A DNA stretch of 64,000 nt, from assembly GCA_002695025.1 (NCBI GenBank), contig NZNV01000025.1:124001-188000 (forward strand). The letters are read 5' to 3'. The translations under genes were made by a program, and so were the position numbers. Under the pieces are notes generated by a model, which was not told where the DNA came from, ran no database searches, and saw only the letters and a list, made by a program, of their open reading frames with translations. This stretch comes from Owenweeksia sp. (GTDB taxonomy: Bacteria; Bacteroidota; Bacteroidia; Flavobacteriales; Schleiferiaceae). This document shows, in pieces, positions 15,498 through 24,904 of this stretch; positions within the stretch are counted from its first letter, which is position 1; each line of letters starts with the position of its first letter.

Positions 15498-17954
15498 TCA
15501 ATACGGATCCACATCGTAAATAACCTGGACCTTATGATCTGCATTTTCACGAAAGAAGTCTTCTATGGTTTCCCGGAGCCTGATTTTGGCCTTTTTGAGG
15601 GAAACTTTATCTTCCAGTTTGATCAGGATTTCCATCAGGTAGCGGTTGCGTAACCTGGCTATCATAGGGAATTCAGGCCCCAATACACGTTCCCCGAACA
15701 GCTGGCGCAATTCTTTACTCATCAGATTTGCCGAAGAAGATAGCTTGTTCTTATCGCGATGCTTTAGCGTAATACGTATAAAACGGTAAAAAGGGGGGTA
15801 CTTGAAATTCTTACGTTCATAGATCTCATCCTGGTACATGCCGGAATAATCGTTTTCCATCACTTTCCGGATCACGTTGTGGTAAGGGTCGCTGGTTTGG
15901 ATGAGCACTTTGCCTCGTTCACCCTTGCGGCCCGAACGTCCTGCTACCTGTGCCATCAGCTGGAAAGCTCTCTCGTGGCTCCTGAAATCCGGAAAGTTCA
16001 GCAACGTATCGGCATTGATGATGCCCACTAAAGCCACGTTCTCAAAATCGAGGCCTTTAGTAACCATTTGGGTACCTACCAGGATGTTGATGATGCCGTC
16101 CTCAAAATCACTGATAATGTTTTCATACGCATTTTTCTTGCGGGTACTGTCCAGGTCCATGCGCTGTACCTCGGCATTTTCCAACATCAGTTTAAGGTCG
16201 TCTTCCAGTTTTTCGGTTCCAAAGCCAAAAGAGGATATTTCCGGACTGTTGCAGGCCGGGCATCGCTGCGGTACCTGGCGGGAATAACCACAATAATGAC
16301 AACGTAACTTATCGATATGTTTGTGATAGGTGAGGGTGATATCGCAGTTCTTGCACTGGGTGATGTGCCCGCAATTCCTGCATTGTACGGTGGTGGTAAA
16401 ACCCCTGCGGTTCTGGAATAGGATGACCTGTTTTTTGGCATTCAGTACGTTTTGGATTTCTTTCATCAGGTCGGTGCTGAAATGCCCCTGCATCTCTCTT
16501 TTGGAGCGGGCTCTTTTAAGATCAATACATAGTATCTCCGGCAGGGGAAGGTTACCGTGGCGTTGCATCAACTCTACCAGCCCAAATTTACCTTGTTGAG
16601 CATTGTAATAGGTTTCGAAAGAAGGGGTGGCGGAGCCGAGCAGGGTTTTTGCCTGATGCATCAGGCCCATCACAATAGCCGTATCCCGCGCGTGGTAGCG
16701 TGGGGCAGGATCAAACTGTTTAAAGCTGGTCTCGTGTTCTTCATCCACAATGATCAACCCCAGTTGGCCGAAGGGAAGGAATACACTGCTCCTAGCCCCA
16801 ATAACCAGGTGGGCTTCCCTTGGTTTTTGTACCAGTTGAAGCCAGGTTTCCACCCGTTCCCGGTCGCTGAAACGGGAGTGGAAGACCAGTACTTTATTGC
16901 CAAAATATTGTTTGAGCCGGGTAATGAGCTGCGTGGTCAGGGCTATTTCCGGTACTAAGTAAAGTACCTGTTGCCCCTTGCTCAGTACCTCTTCAATGAG
17001 TTGCACATAGATCTCCGTTTTGCCGGAGGATGTAACCCCGTGCAGCAATACGGTTTCCTGTTCTTTAAAAGAAGTTTGGATCTCAGCCAGGGCTTTCGCC
17101 TGGTGCTCGTTAAGGGTTTTCAGGGACGTTTGAGGAATGTCTCCTGCTGGCAGGCTACTTTCCGTATCGTAGAATAGTTCCAGCACCTCTTTATCCTGCA
17201 GTGACTTAAGGCTGCTTTCACCGGCACCACTTTCCTTCAAAAGGCGTGCAGCCGTGATTTTTTTAGCCTTTCCCAACTCCCCTTGCAGTTTAAAAAAGCT
17301 AAGAAGTAATTCCCTTTGCTTCGGAGCTCTTTCCAGTTCTTCAAAAAGCGTGGAGAGTTTATCTTCTGGTAGTCCTTCCCATAGTCTTACGTAGCGCTTT
17401 TGTTTGGGCTTATAGCCTGTTTTTAGCTCTTCTTCCAGCAGGATATAGTGCTTTCCCAGCAAATTGCGGATGATCTTCAGAGGGTTGCTAATACCGGTTA
17501 TTTCGCTGATCTCCTTAATGCTTAATGTATGCTGACTTTGTAAGGCCTCCACAATCAGATATTCATGATCCGATAATTCTTCATCAACAATTTCTTTGAG
17601 GTGGTTGGGAATTACGGTAGTCTCACTTTCCAGCTTGAGGCCGGCAGGCAGAGCAGCCATCATCACTTCTCCCATGGAGCACATATAGTAGTCAGCCATC
17701 CAGGCCCATAATTCAAATTGTCTGGAGGTAACAATTGGATAGGTGTCCTCTATTTCAAGAATGTCCTTAGGAGTATAACCTTCCGGAGCTTTGCGGTGAA
17801 GACGGTATACCAGGGCGGTATAAAGCTTTCTTTTACCCAGCTGTACGATAACCCGCATGCCGGGTTTTACCTGGCTTTCCAGTATTTCCGGCACCCGGTA
17901 CGTGTAGTTTTGCGGGAGCGCCAGGGGCAGGATAACATCAGCATAGGTGTGCAT
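15498..17954 (-). CDS. priA: Primosomal replication helicase PriA
   Basis: An 818-residue PriA that reloads the replisome at stalled forks. The N-terminal DNA-binding part begins HTYADVILPLALPQNYTYRVP. Walker A is HGVTSSGKTEIY and Walker B is DEEHE. The zinc-binding insert has eight Cys in CRNCGHITQCKNCD followed by CHYCGY and CPAC. Helicase motifs V and VI include VGTQMVTKGLDFENV and QVAGRSGRKGERG. The ATG at 17954 is chosen over a GTG two codons upstream. It is the last gene of a leftward operon after glutaminyl cyclotransferase. Confidence 0.97.
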   Translation of the reverse strand: MHTYADVILPLALPQNYTYRVPEILESQVKPGMRVIVQLGKRKLYTALVYRLHRKAPEGYTPKDILEIEDTYPIVTSRQFELWAWMADYYMCSMGEVMMAALPAGLKLESETTVIPNHLKEIVDEELSDHEYLIVEALQSQHTLSIKEISEITGISNPLKIIRNLLGKHYILLEEELKTGYKPKQKRYVRLWEGLPEDKLSTLFEELERAPKQRELLLSFFKLQGELGKAKKITAARLLKESGAGESSLKSLQDKEVLELFYDTESSLPAGDIPQTSLKTLNEHQAKALAEIQTSFKEQETVLLHGVTSSGKTEIYVQLIEEVLSKGQQVLYLVPEIALTTQLITRLKQYFGNKVLVFHSRFSDRERVETWLQLVQKPREAHLVIGARSSVFLPFGQLGLIIVDEEHETSFKQFDPAPRYHARDTAIVMGLMHQAKTLLGSATPSFETYYNAQQGKFGLVELMQRHGNLPLPEILCIDLKRARSKREMQGHFSTDLMKEIQNVLNAKKQVILFQNRRGFTTTVQCRNCGHITQCKNCDITLTYHKHIDKLRCHYCGYSRQVPQRCPACNSPEISSFGFGTEKLEDDLKLMLENAEVQRMDLDSTRKKNAYENIISDFEDGIINILVGTQMVTKGLDFENVALVGIINADTLLNFPDFRSHERAFQLMAQVAGRSGRKGERGKVLIQTSDPYHNVIRKVMENDYSGMYQDEIYERKNFKYPPFYRFIRITLKHRDKNKLSSSANLMSKELRQLFGERVLGPEFPMIARLRNRYLMEILIKLEDKVSLKKAKIRLRETIEDFFRENADHKVQVIYDVDPY

Positions 17955-17995
17955 AAGCACAAAAGTTACATTTTAAATTATTCCCTTTTGGCCTT

Positions 17996-19030
17996 TCAGC
18001 TGGCGTGGGTAATCACACGGATCAGGAATGCTTTATCCCAGTATTTTCCTGTAATCAAGAACAGGTCGCGCTCCGGTAAGTAGGCAATGCCGTTCATTAC
18101 TTCGGCATCGGGATTGGTGAGGTGTGTGCGAAGAGCAGAAAGATCCAGGTAGGCATCAACCGCCCCGCTTTCATAATCTATGCGGGCAACCTGGAAGGAC
18201 TGGTATACATTGGCGTAGATATGACCATTCACATATTCCAGCTCATTGAGCTGGTTAAGCGGGCCGGTACCAGCATATACTTCCCGGCTATCCAGCAATT
18301 TCATTTTAGAATCCAGCCGGTACAAACGGTGGCTACCGTCAGAAATGTAGAGGGAGGTGCCATCATTGCTGATCCCCCATCCCTCGTTAACCGGGATCTG
18401 TAACATGCCTTTCCCCTTGAGGTTGGTGTTGTATAAAAAACACACTTTTTCACGCCAGGTGATCTGGTAAATGGTACTATCCAATATGGTTAATCCTTCA
18501 CCAAAATAATCGGGAGCCAGTGAGATTTCTTTCACGGTTTTCATACCGGGAAAGGTAAGTTTGCGCAAACCTGATTCCCCGTACTGGCCCTTGCTTTCGT
18601 AAAGATCTCCCCGGTAAAACTCAAGTCCCTGAGTGTAGGAATCCATAGCATGCTGTAAGGTTTCCACGATCTCGTAGTCCAGTTTTTGGGGTTTGCCCGT
18701 AGGTACCACGGCAATGTTCAGCGTTTGTTGGCTTTCACCATCCCGGGTGAAGGCCCGTATGGTGAGTTTTTTAGAACCGGCATGGGTAAAGTTATAGGTG
18801 AGTTGCTTTTGGTCCGTGGAGGTGGACTGAGGCTGTTCACCGGTAATCTCCAGAGAGTCTATGGAAGCATCTTCGTTGAGAAAAACGGTGAATTGCTCAC
18901 CGATGCCTACCGTTTGTGGGGCTTTAACTTCCAGCTTATGTACTTTTATACGGTCTGCTGCGTTCTGGCAGGCACTGGCCCCAATAAGGGATGCAACAAT
19001 AAAAGCGGGTACCTTAATCCTTGTGAACAT
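17996..19030 (-). CDS. Glutaminyl-peptide cyclotransferase, lipoprotein
   Basis: A 344-residue plant/bacterial-type glutaminyl cyclase (Glu_cyclase_2). It has a lipoprotein signal with Cys21 (ASLIGASAC). An N-terminal beta domain covers about residues 25-110, followed by a five-bladed propeller. Family signatures are DSYTQGLEFYRGDLYESKGQYG, LNELEYVNGHIYANVY, and MNGIAYLPERDLFLITGKYW. The enzyme turns N-terminal Gln into pyroglutamate, here probably in the periplasm. Its start lies 17 bases inside the end of the upstream methyltransferase gene, so the two are coupled. Confidence 0.88.
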   Translation of the reverse strand: MFTRIKVPAFIVASLIGASACQNAADRIKVHKLEVKAPQTVGIGEQFTVFLNEDASIDSLEITGEQPQSTSTDQKQLTYNFTHAGSKKLTIRAFTRDGESQQTLNIAVVPTGKPQKLDYEIVETLQHAMDSYTQGLEFYRGDLYESKGQYGESGLRKLTFPGMKTVKEISLAPDYFGEGLTILDSTIYQITWREKVCFLYNTNLKGKGMLQIPVNEGWGISNDGTSLYISDGSHRLYRLDSKMKLLDSREVYAGTGPLNQLNELEYVNGHIYANVYQSFQVARIDYESGAVDAYLDLSALRTHLTNPDAEVMNGIAYLPERDLFLITGKYWDKAFLIRVITHAS

Positions 19031-20159
19031 GTTTTTTACTGCCTTTATAAATGTCGTATTTCACAAGCCAGCTCTCCAGCTTGCCGTTGTATAACTGAAT
19101 TTTTTTTGAAGGTTTCAAACCTACGTTTTTCAAGCCTTCGGATGAAGAGGTGAATACCCAAACCTCAAAACCCGCAAATTCGCGTTTTAATGTATCACCA
19201 ATGCCTTTATACAGGGCCGGGATATCGGCTTCCATTTTTTCACCATAGGGAGGGTTAAAGACTACAAGACCTGTATCACGGAAACTCCCGGGCTTCCGGA
19301 AATTCATAAAGTCGGCAATGGCAGTTTCCACCTGTTCGTGCATCAGAGCATTGCGCAGGTTCTTTTCAGCTTTCCGCAAAACATAGGCTTCTTTGTCAAA
19401 GCCATAAATGGAAAAATGGAAGTTCTTTTCCTTTTCCAGCGCCTTGTCGAAGAGGAGGCCAAACAGTTCAGGGTCATAGCCTTTCCAGTGTTTGAACGAA
19501 AAATTCTTTCTGAAAATGTTGGGAGGGATGTTATGAGCCATTAAAGCGGCTTCTATCAGTAAAGTACCTGATCCGCACATGGGATCTATAAAATCCCGGA
19601 GGCCATCCCAACCGGTCAGTTTCAGTATTCCGGCCGCCAGCACCTCACTGATGGGTGCCCGGTCAGCTTCAGAGCGGTATCCTCTTTTGTGAAGGGAGTC
19701 GCCTGAACTATCCAGTGAAATGGTAACGTTTTCATTGGAAATATGTACGTTGATGCGGATATCCGGATCCTTGGTGAATACCGTAGGCCTCCGACCGGTC
19801 TTGTCCCGAAACCGGTCCACTATACCATCCTTAACCCGTTGTGCAATAAACAAGCTGTTCTTGAACTGGCGGGCAAAAACATTGGCATCAATTACAAAGG
19901 TTTTGTTCACCTCAAAGTAATCTTCCCAATCCAGGTCCTTTACCTTTTTGTATAGTTCATCCTCATTGCGCACCTTAAAGTTGGCAATGGGAACCAGAAT
20001 ACGGAGGGCGGTTCGGGTCCACAGGTTGGCTTTGTAGAGAAACCCCAGGTCGCCTTCAAAAGAAACTCCCCGGTTGATGGTCTTTACGTTGCGGGCACCC
20101 AAAAGCTGCAGTTCCTTAGCCAGAACACTCTCCAGGCCAAAATAAGTTTTGGCCAGCAT
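19014..20159 (-). CDS. THUMP-domain class I SAM-dependent RNA methyltransferase
   Basis: A 381-residue protein resembling the N-terminal half of RlmL (YcbY), which makes m2G in 23S rRNA. It has an N-terminal ferredoxin-like/THUMP region (residues 1-165), then FIDPMCGSGTLLIEAALMA (SAM-binding motif I) and VFNPPYGEKM (NPPY catalytic motif). The position modified is not known here. The ATG at 20159 gives the usual start MLAKTYFGLESVLAKEL; an upstream TTG would overlap the previous gene. Its 3' end overlaps the glutaminyl cyclase start. Confidence 0.9.
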   Translation of the reverse strand: MLAKTYFGLESVLAKELQLLGARNVKTINRGVSFEGDLGFLYKANLWTRTALRILVPIANFKVRNEDELYKKVKDLDWEDYFEVNKTFVIDANVFARQFKNSLFIAQRVKDGIVDRFRDKTGRRPTVFTKDPDIRINVHISNENVTISLDSSGDSLHKRGYRSEADRAPISEVLAAGILKLTGWDGLRDFIDPMCGSGTLLIEAALMAHNIPPNIFRKNFSFKHWKGYDPELFGLLFDKALEKEKNFHFSIYGFDKEAYVLRKAEKNLRNALMHEQVETAIADFMNFRKPGSFRDTGLVVFNPPYGEKMEADIPALYKGIGDTLKREFAGFEVWVFTSSSEGLKNVGLKPSKKIQLYNGKLESWLVKYDIYKGSKKHVHKD

Positions 20160-20172
20160 CGGTATAGAGTCG

Positions 20173-20514
20173 TTATTCAACCTCAAAAGACTTGGTTTTG
20201 AAGCTTACATCTTTCTTTTTATCATACCGGGACTCGGTGAAAACCACTTCACCTTCCAGGGTGTCACCGGGGTTGATCTCGGCCATCACCGTATCTATCC
20301 AAACTTTGTCTCCCTGGTAAAAGCTCACCTGGTAGCCCAGATTCTTAGGCCTGCCATCAGGGCTGTAAAAGAACAGGCGTACACCATACACCTTACGGTT
20401 TTTAAGGTTGGTAGTGTATATCTCAGAGTCAGTAATATAGGGGTCTACAGGGCTCTTGTTTTCTTGTGAGCAGGCCACGGCCAGCAAAGCTGCGCAGGCC
20501 AGTAATTTTTTCAT
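20173..20514 (-). CDS. Small lipoprotein of unknown function
   Basis: A 113-residue protein with a clear lipoprotein signal (MKKLLACAALLAVAC, Cys15). The mature part is about 98 residues and beta-like, with VYGVRLFFYSPDGRPKN and a conspicuous run of Lys near the end (YDKKKDVSFKTK). I do not recognise a family. It is the first gene of the leftward operon with the RNA methyltransferase, cyclotransferase and priA. Confidence 0.7.
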   Translation of the reverse strand: MKKLLACAALLAVACSQENKSPVDPYITDSEIYTTNLKNRKVYGVRLFFYSPDGRPKNLGYQVSFYQGDKVWIDTVMAEINPGDTLEGEVVFTESRYDKKKDVSFKTKSFEVE

Positions 20515-20620
20515 GTACTACGGTTTAAGGGAGTAAAATTACGAATTGAAAGGTCTTTAGCCATCTCCGGAGCCCATCCTTCTTGGCGGGGCATATTGAA
20601 ATTCTTATTATTCTTGCTGT

Positions 20621-22405
20621 ATGGCAAACCTTGAACTTCTGGATTGGATCATCCTGGTAGCGTGCCTGGCAGGCTTTATTATCATTGGTATAAGCTTTAG
20701 GGCAAAGGCTGGTAACAGTCTCAGTGATTTTTTCCTGGGTGGCCGTAACCTGCCCTGGTATATTGCCGGGGTAAGCATGGTGGCCACTACCTTTGCTGCG
20801 GATACTCCGCTGTGGGTAACTGAAAAGATCGCTCAACACGGGGTTTCCGGAAACTGGCTGTGGTGGAACATGCTGATAGGAGGTATGCTGACCACTTTCT
20901 TTTTTGCGCGGCTCTGGCGCAGGGCTAATATTCTTACAGAACTGGAATTTTTGGAACTCCGTTACAGCGGACCTGTAGCAAGGCTCCTCCGTGGGGTAAA
21001 GTCGGTATACCTGGGTTTGTTCCTGAACACCATCATCATTGGGTGGGTAAATGCAGCGCTCATCTCCATACTCGAAGTATTTTTTGAAATACCCTATCAA
21101 ACCGCTTTTTGGATGGTTGCCGGGGCTATGGTACTGGTGGCTGTTTACAGTTCTGTGGCGGGTTTGTTGGGCATCGCCATGACGGATTTTGTACAGTTTG
21201 TTATTGCCATGGCAGGCTGCATTATTCTGGCGGTGATTGTTCTGGATACCCCCGAGGTAGGAGGTGTGGCAGGATTAAAGGCCAAACTGCCGGCCTGGCG
21301 GCTGGATCTTTTTCCCACCATTTCGGGAGTTTCAGATGTGGCTGTGGGTACTTTTTCGCTTTCAGCCGGAGCCTTCTTCTCGTATATTGTTTTACAATGG
21401 TGGGCCAGTTGGTACCCCGGTAATGAACCCGGTGGCGGAGGGTATATTTCCCAGCGTATGATGAGTGCCAAAGATGAAAAGAACGCGGTATACTCCAGTC
21501 TTTTCTTTCAGATTGCACACTACTGTTTACGCCCCTGGCCCTGGATCATAGTAGGTTTATGCGCATTGGTACTGTACCCGGATCTGCCCATAGAGGAATC
21601 CAGGAAAGGCTTTATTATGGCCATGCGTGATTATCTCCCTACCGGGGTAAAAGGTTTGTTGCTGGTTGGTTTCTTTTCAGCGTATATGAGCACCATTTCT
21701 ACGCAGCTCAACTGGGGAGCCAGTTACCTTACCAACGACCTGTACAAACGGTTTATAAAAAGGGAAAATGAGTTTGAAAGTGAAGCAGTGGCTGAGAAGG
21801 CTTATGTAAAAGCTGGACGTGTGCTTACCGTACTTATTATGATAGTAGGGCTGGTGGTAACTTCACAGATCACTATGATAGACACAGCTGCACAATTCCT
21901 GATTGCCAGCGGTGCCGGGCTGGGTATGGTTTTGATACTACGTTGGTACTGGTGGCGAATCAATGCTTGGAGCGAGTTGGTTGCCACTTTGGCTCCGGTA
22001 CTGGGACTGGTTATTGCCAACTACGTTTTACCCCAATGGCTTCCGGAAGAGTTCTTTGCCCAGAACGGGGCTTTTATTTTTACCGTGGTATTTACTACGG
22101 TGGTATGGCTGATAGCTACGTATGTAACTGCACCTACCGACAAGGCTACTCTGCAATCGTTCTATGAAAAAGTAAAGCCCGGAGGTTGGTGGAAACCTAT
22201 CCGGAGAACCGGGGATAAACCGGTTACGGTTTCCTATCTCTTTGTTTGCTGGCTTTCGGGAGTGGTTATGGTATATGCAGCCTTATTCCTTATTGGCTAC
22301 CTGATCTTTCAGGAGTGGATGCCCTTCGCTATGTGGAGCGGAGTGTTCCTTTTGAGCTTTTGGATATTGCGCTGGGGAATGCACAAGGCCGACTTTAGCC
22401 GTTAG
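20621..22405 (+). CDS. Sodium:solute symporter family protein
   Basis: A 594-residue membrane protein of the SSS/SSF family with about 13-14 hydrophobic helices. The N-terminal pattern LSDFFLGGRNLPWYIAG followed by MVATTFAADTPLW is the conserved SSF start. GLLLVGFFSAYMSTISTQLNW, near residue 345, contains the sodium-site region of helix 8. The substrate is not evident; sugar, proline or carboxylate are possible. No neighbouring catabolic gene helps. It is divergent from the small lipoprotein gene. Confidence 0.9.
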   Translation: MANLELLDWIILVACLAGFIIIGISFRAKAGNSLSDFFLGGRNLPWYIAGVSMVATTFAADTPLWVTEKIAQHGVSGNWLWWNMLIGGMLTTFFFARLWRRANILTELEFLELRYSGPVARLLRGVKSVYLGLFLNTIIIGWVNAALISILEVFFEIPYQTAFWMVAGAMVLVAVYSSVAGLLGIAMTDFVQFVIAMAGCIILAVIVLDTPEVGGVAGLKAKLPAWRLDLFPTISGVSDVAVGTFSLSAGAFFSYIVLQWWASWYPGNEPGGGGYISQRMMSAKDEKNAVYSSLFFQIAHYCLRPWPWIIVGLCALVLYPDLPIEESRKGFIMAMRDYLPTGVKGLLLVGFFSAYMSTISTQLNWGASYLTNDLYKRFIKRENEFESEAVAEKAYVKAGRVLTVLIMIVGLVVTSQITMIDTAAQFLIASGAGLGMVLILRWYWWRINAWSELVATLAPVLGLVIANYVLPQWLPEEFFAQNGAFIFTVVFTTVVWLIATYVTAPTDKATLQSFYEKVKPGGWWKPIRRTGDKPVTVSYLFVCWLSGVVMVYAALFLIGYLIFQEWMPFAMWSGVFLLSFWILRWGMHKADFSR

Positions 22406-22426
22406 TCACTGCCGTGGGCAAATCTG

Positions 22427-22434
22427 TATCTTCG
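22427..22434 (+). promoter_or_regulatory. -7-like element upstream of TSUP gene
   Basis: TATCTTCG, close to TAnnTTTG, lies 16 bases before the TTG at 22451. It supports TTG as the start, because an in-frame start further upstream would precede the promoter. Confidence 0.4.
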
Positions 22435-22450
22435 CCAAAAATCCGGAATC

Positions 22451-23239
22451 TTGTCTGTAGCGGAATACCTCATGCTTTTTGGAGGCGGACTTCTGGCAGG
22501 GGTTATCAATACCCTGGCCGGCAACGGTTCAGCTATTACCCTGAGCTTACTGATTTTTACCGGCATGCCAGCCAATGTGGCCAATGCCACTAATCGAATT
22601 GGTGCCTTATTGCAAACTTTTACAGCGGTAGTCAGCCTGAGGCGTACCAAGCGCACGGGCTTGATGTTTCGCGATAGCTTCTGGTTTATCATTCCTTCCA
22701 TTCTGGGTTCTATTATCGGGGCCTTTCTGGCCGTTGATATTGACCCGGATGTACTTCAGTATACCATCGGTGGGTTTATGGTAATCCTGTTGTTTACACT
22801 TTTGAATAAGCCCAAAAAATGGTTGAAGGCTACCAATGTTTCCAAAAGTCATAAAACTACCTTCAACTGGATAGCCATTTTTCTGACGGCAGTGTACGGA
22901 GGCTTTATTCAAATGGGGATCGGTATTATTTTACTGAGTGTGTTGGTATTGGTGGCAGAATACAGCCTGCGTGATGCAAATATCATTAAGCTGGTACTCA
23001 CCTTTATTTTTGTGGTGCCTGCCTTTTTTATTTTCTGGTTCAGTGGTGATATGCGCTGGGAACCAGGATTCGCCATGGCCCTCGGGCAGGGTATAGGTGC
23101 AGTAGTGGGCGCGCGGTATATACTGTATATGCCCAAGGCTAATTTGTACGTACGCTGGCTGCTCATAGTGATCTTGTCAGTTTCAGCGGTAGTATTGCTG
23201 AATATACCACAAGTTGTGGGCAATTTTGCCGGTTGGTAG
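22451..23239 (+). CDS. TSUP (TauE/SafE) family membrane permease
   Basis: A 262-residue membrane protein with about eight helices. The family N-terminal motif GGGLLAGVINTLAGNGSAITL is present, with its repeat at YGGFIQMGIGIILLSVLV near residue 155. TSUP proteins export or import small anions such as sulfite, sulfoacetate or organosulfonates; the substrate here is unknown. The start is taken as TTG; the first ATG is seven codons later and would shorten the first helix. Confidence 0.85.
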   Translation: MSVAEYLMLFGGGLLAGVINTLAGNGSAITLSLLIFTGMPANVANATNRIGALLQTFTAVVSLRRTKRTGLMFRDSFWFIIPSILGSIIGAFLAVDIDPDVLQYTIGGFMVILLFTLLNKPKKWLKATNVSKSHKTTFNWIAIFLTAVYGGFIQMGIGIILLSVLVLVAEYSLRDANIIKLVLTFIFVVPAFFIFWFSGDMRWEPGFAMALGQGIGAVVGARYILYMPKANLYVRWLLIVILSVSAVVLLNIPQVVGNFAGW

Positions 23240-23339
23240 CAGGGTCACACATAGATAAATGCTATGCAGCATTCAACTCTAATTTCCGCAGCTTTCCAAA
23301 TTGGGCACGATTGATTTTATTTGCTTCACTTTATCCGGC

Positions 23340-24032
23340 ATGCTGAACTACATTTATCTTATTGCTTCTGTGGCGGTTGGCAGTTTTATTGCCGCCATGA
23401 TCCGCAACCCCAGGACGGCTGCGGTAAAAATGTTGCTCACCTTTAGCGGGGCCTACCTGCTGAGTATAGCCGTATTTCACCTTATCCCTGAGATCTATCA
23501 GGATGGTGACGGAAAGGTTGGTCTCTTTATTATGGGTGGCTTTTTTCTGCAACTCATCCTGGAGTTTTTTTCCAAAGGCGTGGAACATGGCCACAGCCAT
23601 ATCGAGATGTTCCGCAATAAGGGAATACCTTTATCCATAATAGCGAGTCTTTATCTGCATGCCTTACTGGAAAGTTTGCCGGTAGGTACCCACGGTGAAC
23701 ACGGAGATCATACACTGCTTTGGGCCATTGTAATCCATAAGGTTCCTGTAAGTCTTATCCTGTACGTGATGGTAGCCGAGGTTTTCAGCAGTGCCTGGAA
23801 GATCATTCTTTTTATGCTGGGCTTTGCGTTGATTGCCCCTTTGGGGGTTTTCCTGGGAGAAACCTTTGCGTTTCTTGTGGATTATAGCCGCGAGATCACG
23901 GCTATAGTATTGGGTATCTTCCTGCACATATCCACTACCATACTCTTTGAGTCCAACCAGTCGCACCGTTTTAACTTTACCAAATTATTCATTACCCTTT
24001 TAGCGGTAATGTTGGCTTGGTTCACTTTATAG
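23340..24032 (+). CDS. ZIP-family divalent metal transporter
   Basis: A 230-residue membrane protein of the ZIP family, which takes up Zn2+ and related metals. Helix IV carries LYLHALLESLPVG (HxxxE type) and helix V carries VIHKVPVSLIL, the two metal-binding helices. A His-rich loop VEHGHSHIEM lies between helices III and IV, and a second His-rich stretch (GTHGEHGDH) precedes helix V. The ATG at 23340 is chosen; an upstream TTG would add 13 residues. No metal-dependent regulator or operator is recognised nearby. Confidence 0.88.
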   Translation: MLNYIYLIASVAVGSFIAAMIRNPRTAAVKMLLTFSGAYLLSIAVFHLIPEIYQDGDGKVGLFIMGGFFLQLILEFFSKGVEHGHSHIEMFRNKGIPLSIIASLYLHALLESLPVGTHGEHGDHTLLWAIVIHKVPVSLILYVMVAEVFSSAWKIILFMLGFALIAPLGVFLGETFAFLVDYSREITAIVLGIFLHISTTILFESNQSHRFNFTKLFITLLAVMLAWFTL

Positions 24033-24109
24033 GCTATCCTATTGTTGAAACCAAATAGCGTAATAGAAAGAACTAATACCGTTTCATTTTAAAGCGGTTA
24101 AGCTTTCTA

Positions 24110-24117
24110 TATATTTG
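24110..24117 (+). promoter_or_regulatory. -7 element and AT-rich leader of peroxiredoxin gene
   Basis: TATATTTG matches TAnnTTTG exactly. It is followed by a 63-base leader, 24118-24180, that is strongly A/T rich and lacks a Shine-Dalgarno, a typical leader of highly expressed Bacteroidota genes. Confidence 0.6.
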
Positions 24118-24180
24118 CAATCGCTATTAAAATAAAAATTGAATAGTTAAATCAAATAATCATAATTAAAAAAGAAACAA

Positions 24181-24813
24181 ATGGGAGTACTCGTAGGCAG
24201 AAAAGCCCCACAGTTCAAAGCTTCAGCAGTGATCAATGGTGAGGAGATCGTAGAGGATTTCTCACTGGATCAGTACATCGGAAAAAAGCACGTTATCCTT
24301 TTCTTCTATCCTAAGGATTTCACCTTTGTATGTCCTACTGAATTGCATGCATTCCAGTCTCGCAAGGCTGATTTTGAAAAGCTTGGGGTTGAGGTAGTAG
24401 CTGTTTCCACGGATACCGAACAATCACATTGGGGTTGGTTACAGGTACCCAAGGATAAAGGCGGTATTGAAGGTATCACCTATCCTTTGGTTGCTGATAC
24501 CAACAAAACCATTTCCGCTAACTATGATGTGTTGGCCGGTAGTTACTACTACGATGAAAATGATGAGTTGAAAGCCGAAGGTGAAATGGTGGCTTACCGT
24601 GGTCTGTTCCTTATTGACCGGGATGGTATTGTACGTCACCAGATCGTTAACGACCTGCCATTGGGCCGTAACGTAGATGAGGCTATCCGTATGGTGAAGG
24701 CTTTACAGTTTGTTGAAGAAAAAGGTGAAGTATGCCCTGCAAACTGGAACGAAGGTAAATCAGGAATGAACGCCACCCATGAAGGTGTAGCTTCTTACCT
24801 GAGCGAGAACTAA
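24181..24813 (+). CDS. Peroxiredoxin (typical 2-Cys, AhpC/Prx1 type)
   Basis: A 210-residue typical 2-Cys peroxiredoxin. The peroxidatic Cys is in DFTFVCPTEL and the resolving Cys in GEVCPANW near the C-terminus. It reduces hydrogen peroxide and organic peroxides; the electron donor is AhpF or thioredoxin, and no ahpF is adjacent. It is a single-gene unit with its own strong-looking promoter and a GC-rich terminator, which suggests high expression. It is the third thiol redox protein in the window, with thioredoxin and Tpx. Confidence 0.96.
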   Translation: MGVLVGRKAPQFKASAVINGEEIVEDFSLDQYIGKKHVILFFYPKDFTFVCPTELHAFQSRKADFEKLGVEVVAVSTDTEQSHWGWLQVPKDKGGIEGITYPLVADTNKTISANYDVLAGSYYYDENDELKAEGEMVAYRGLFLIDRDGIVRHQIVNDLPLGRNVDEAIRMVKALQFVEEKGEVCPANWNEGKSGMNATHEGVASYLSEN

Positions 24814-24837
24814 GAACCTCTTGGTTTATTGTAACTG

Positions 24838-24869
24838 GCCCTGCCCCCTTAACGGGGCGGGGCTTTTTT
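24838..24869 (+). terminator. Terminator of peroxiredoxin gene
   Basis: Stem GCCCTGCCCC (24838-24847) pairs with GGGGCGGGGC (24854-24863), 10 pairs with one G-T wobble and a 6-base loop, followed by six T. Confidence 0.93.
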
Positions 24870-24904
24870 GTATGTTAGCACCCTACACTAGTTTCCCTTA
24901 GTTG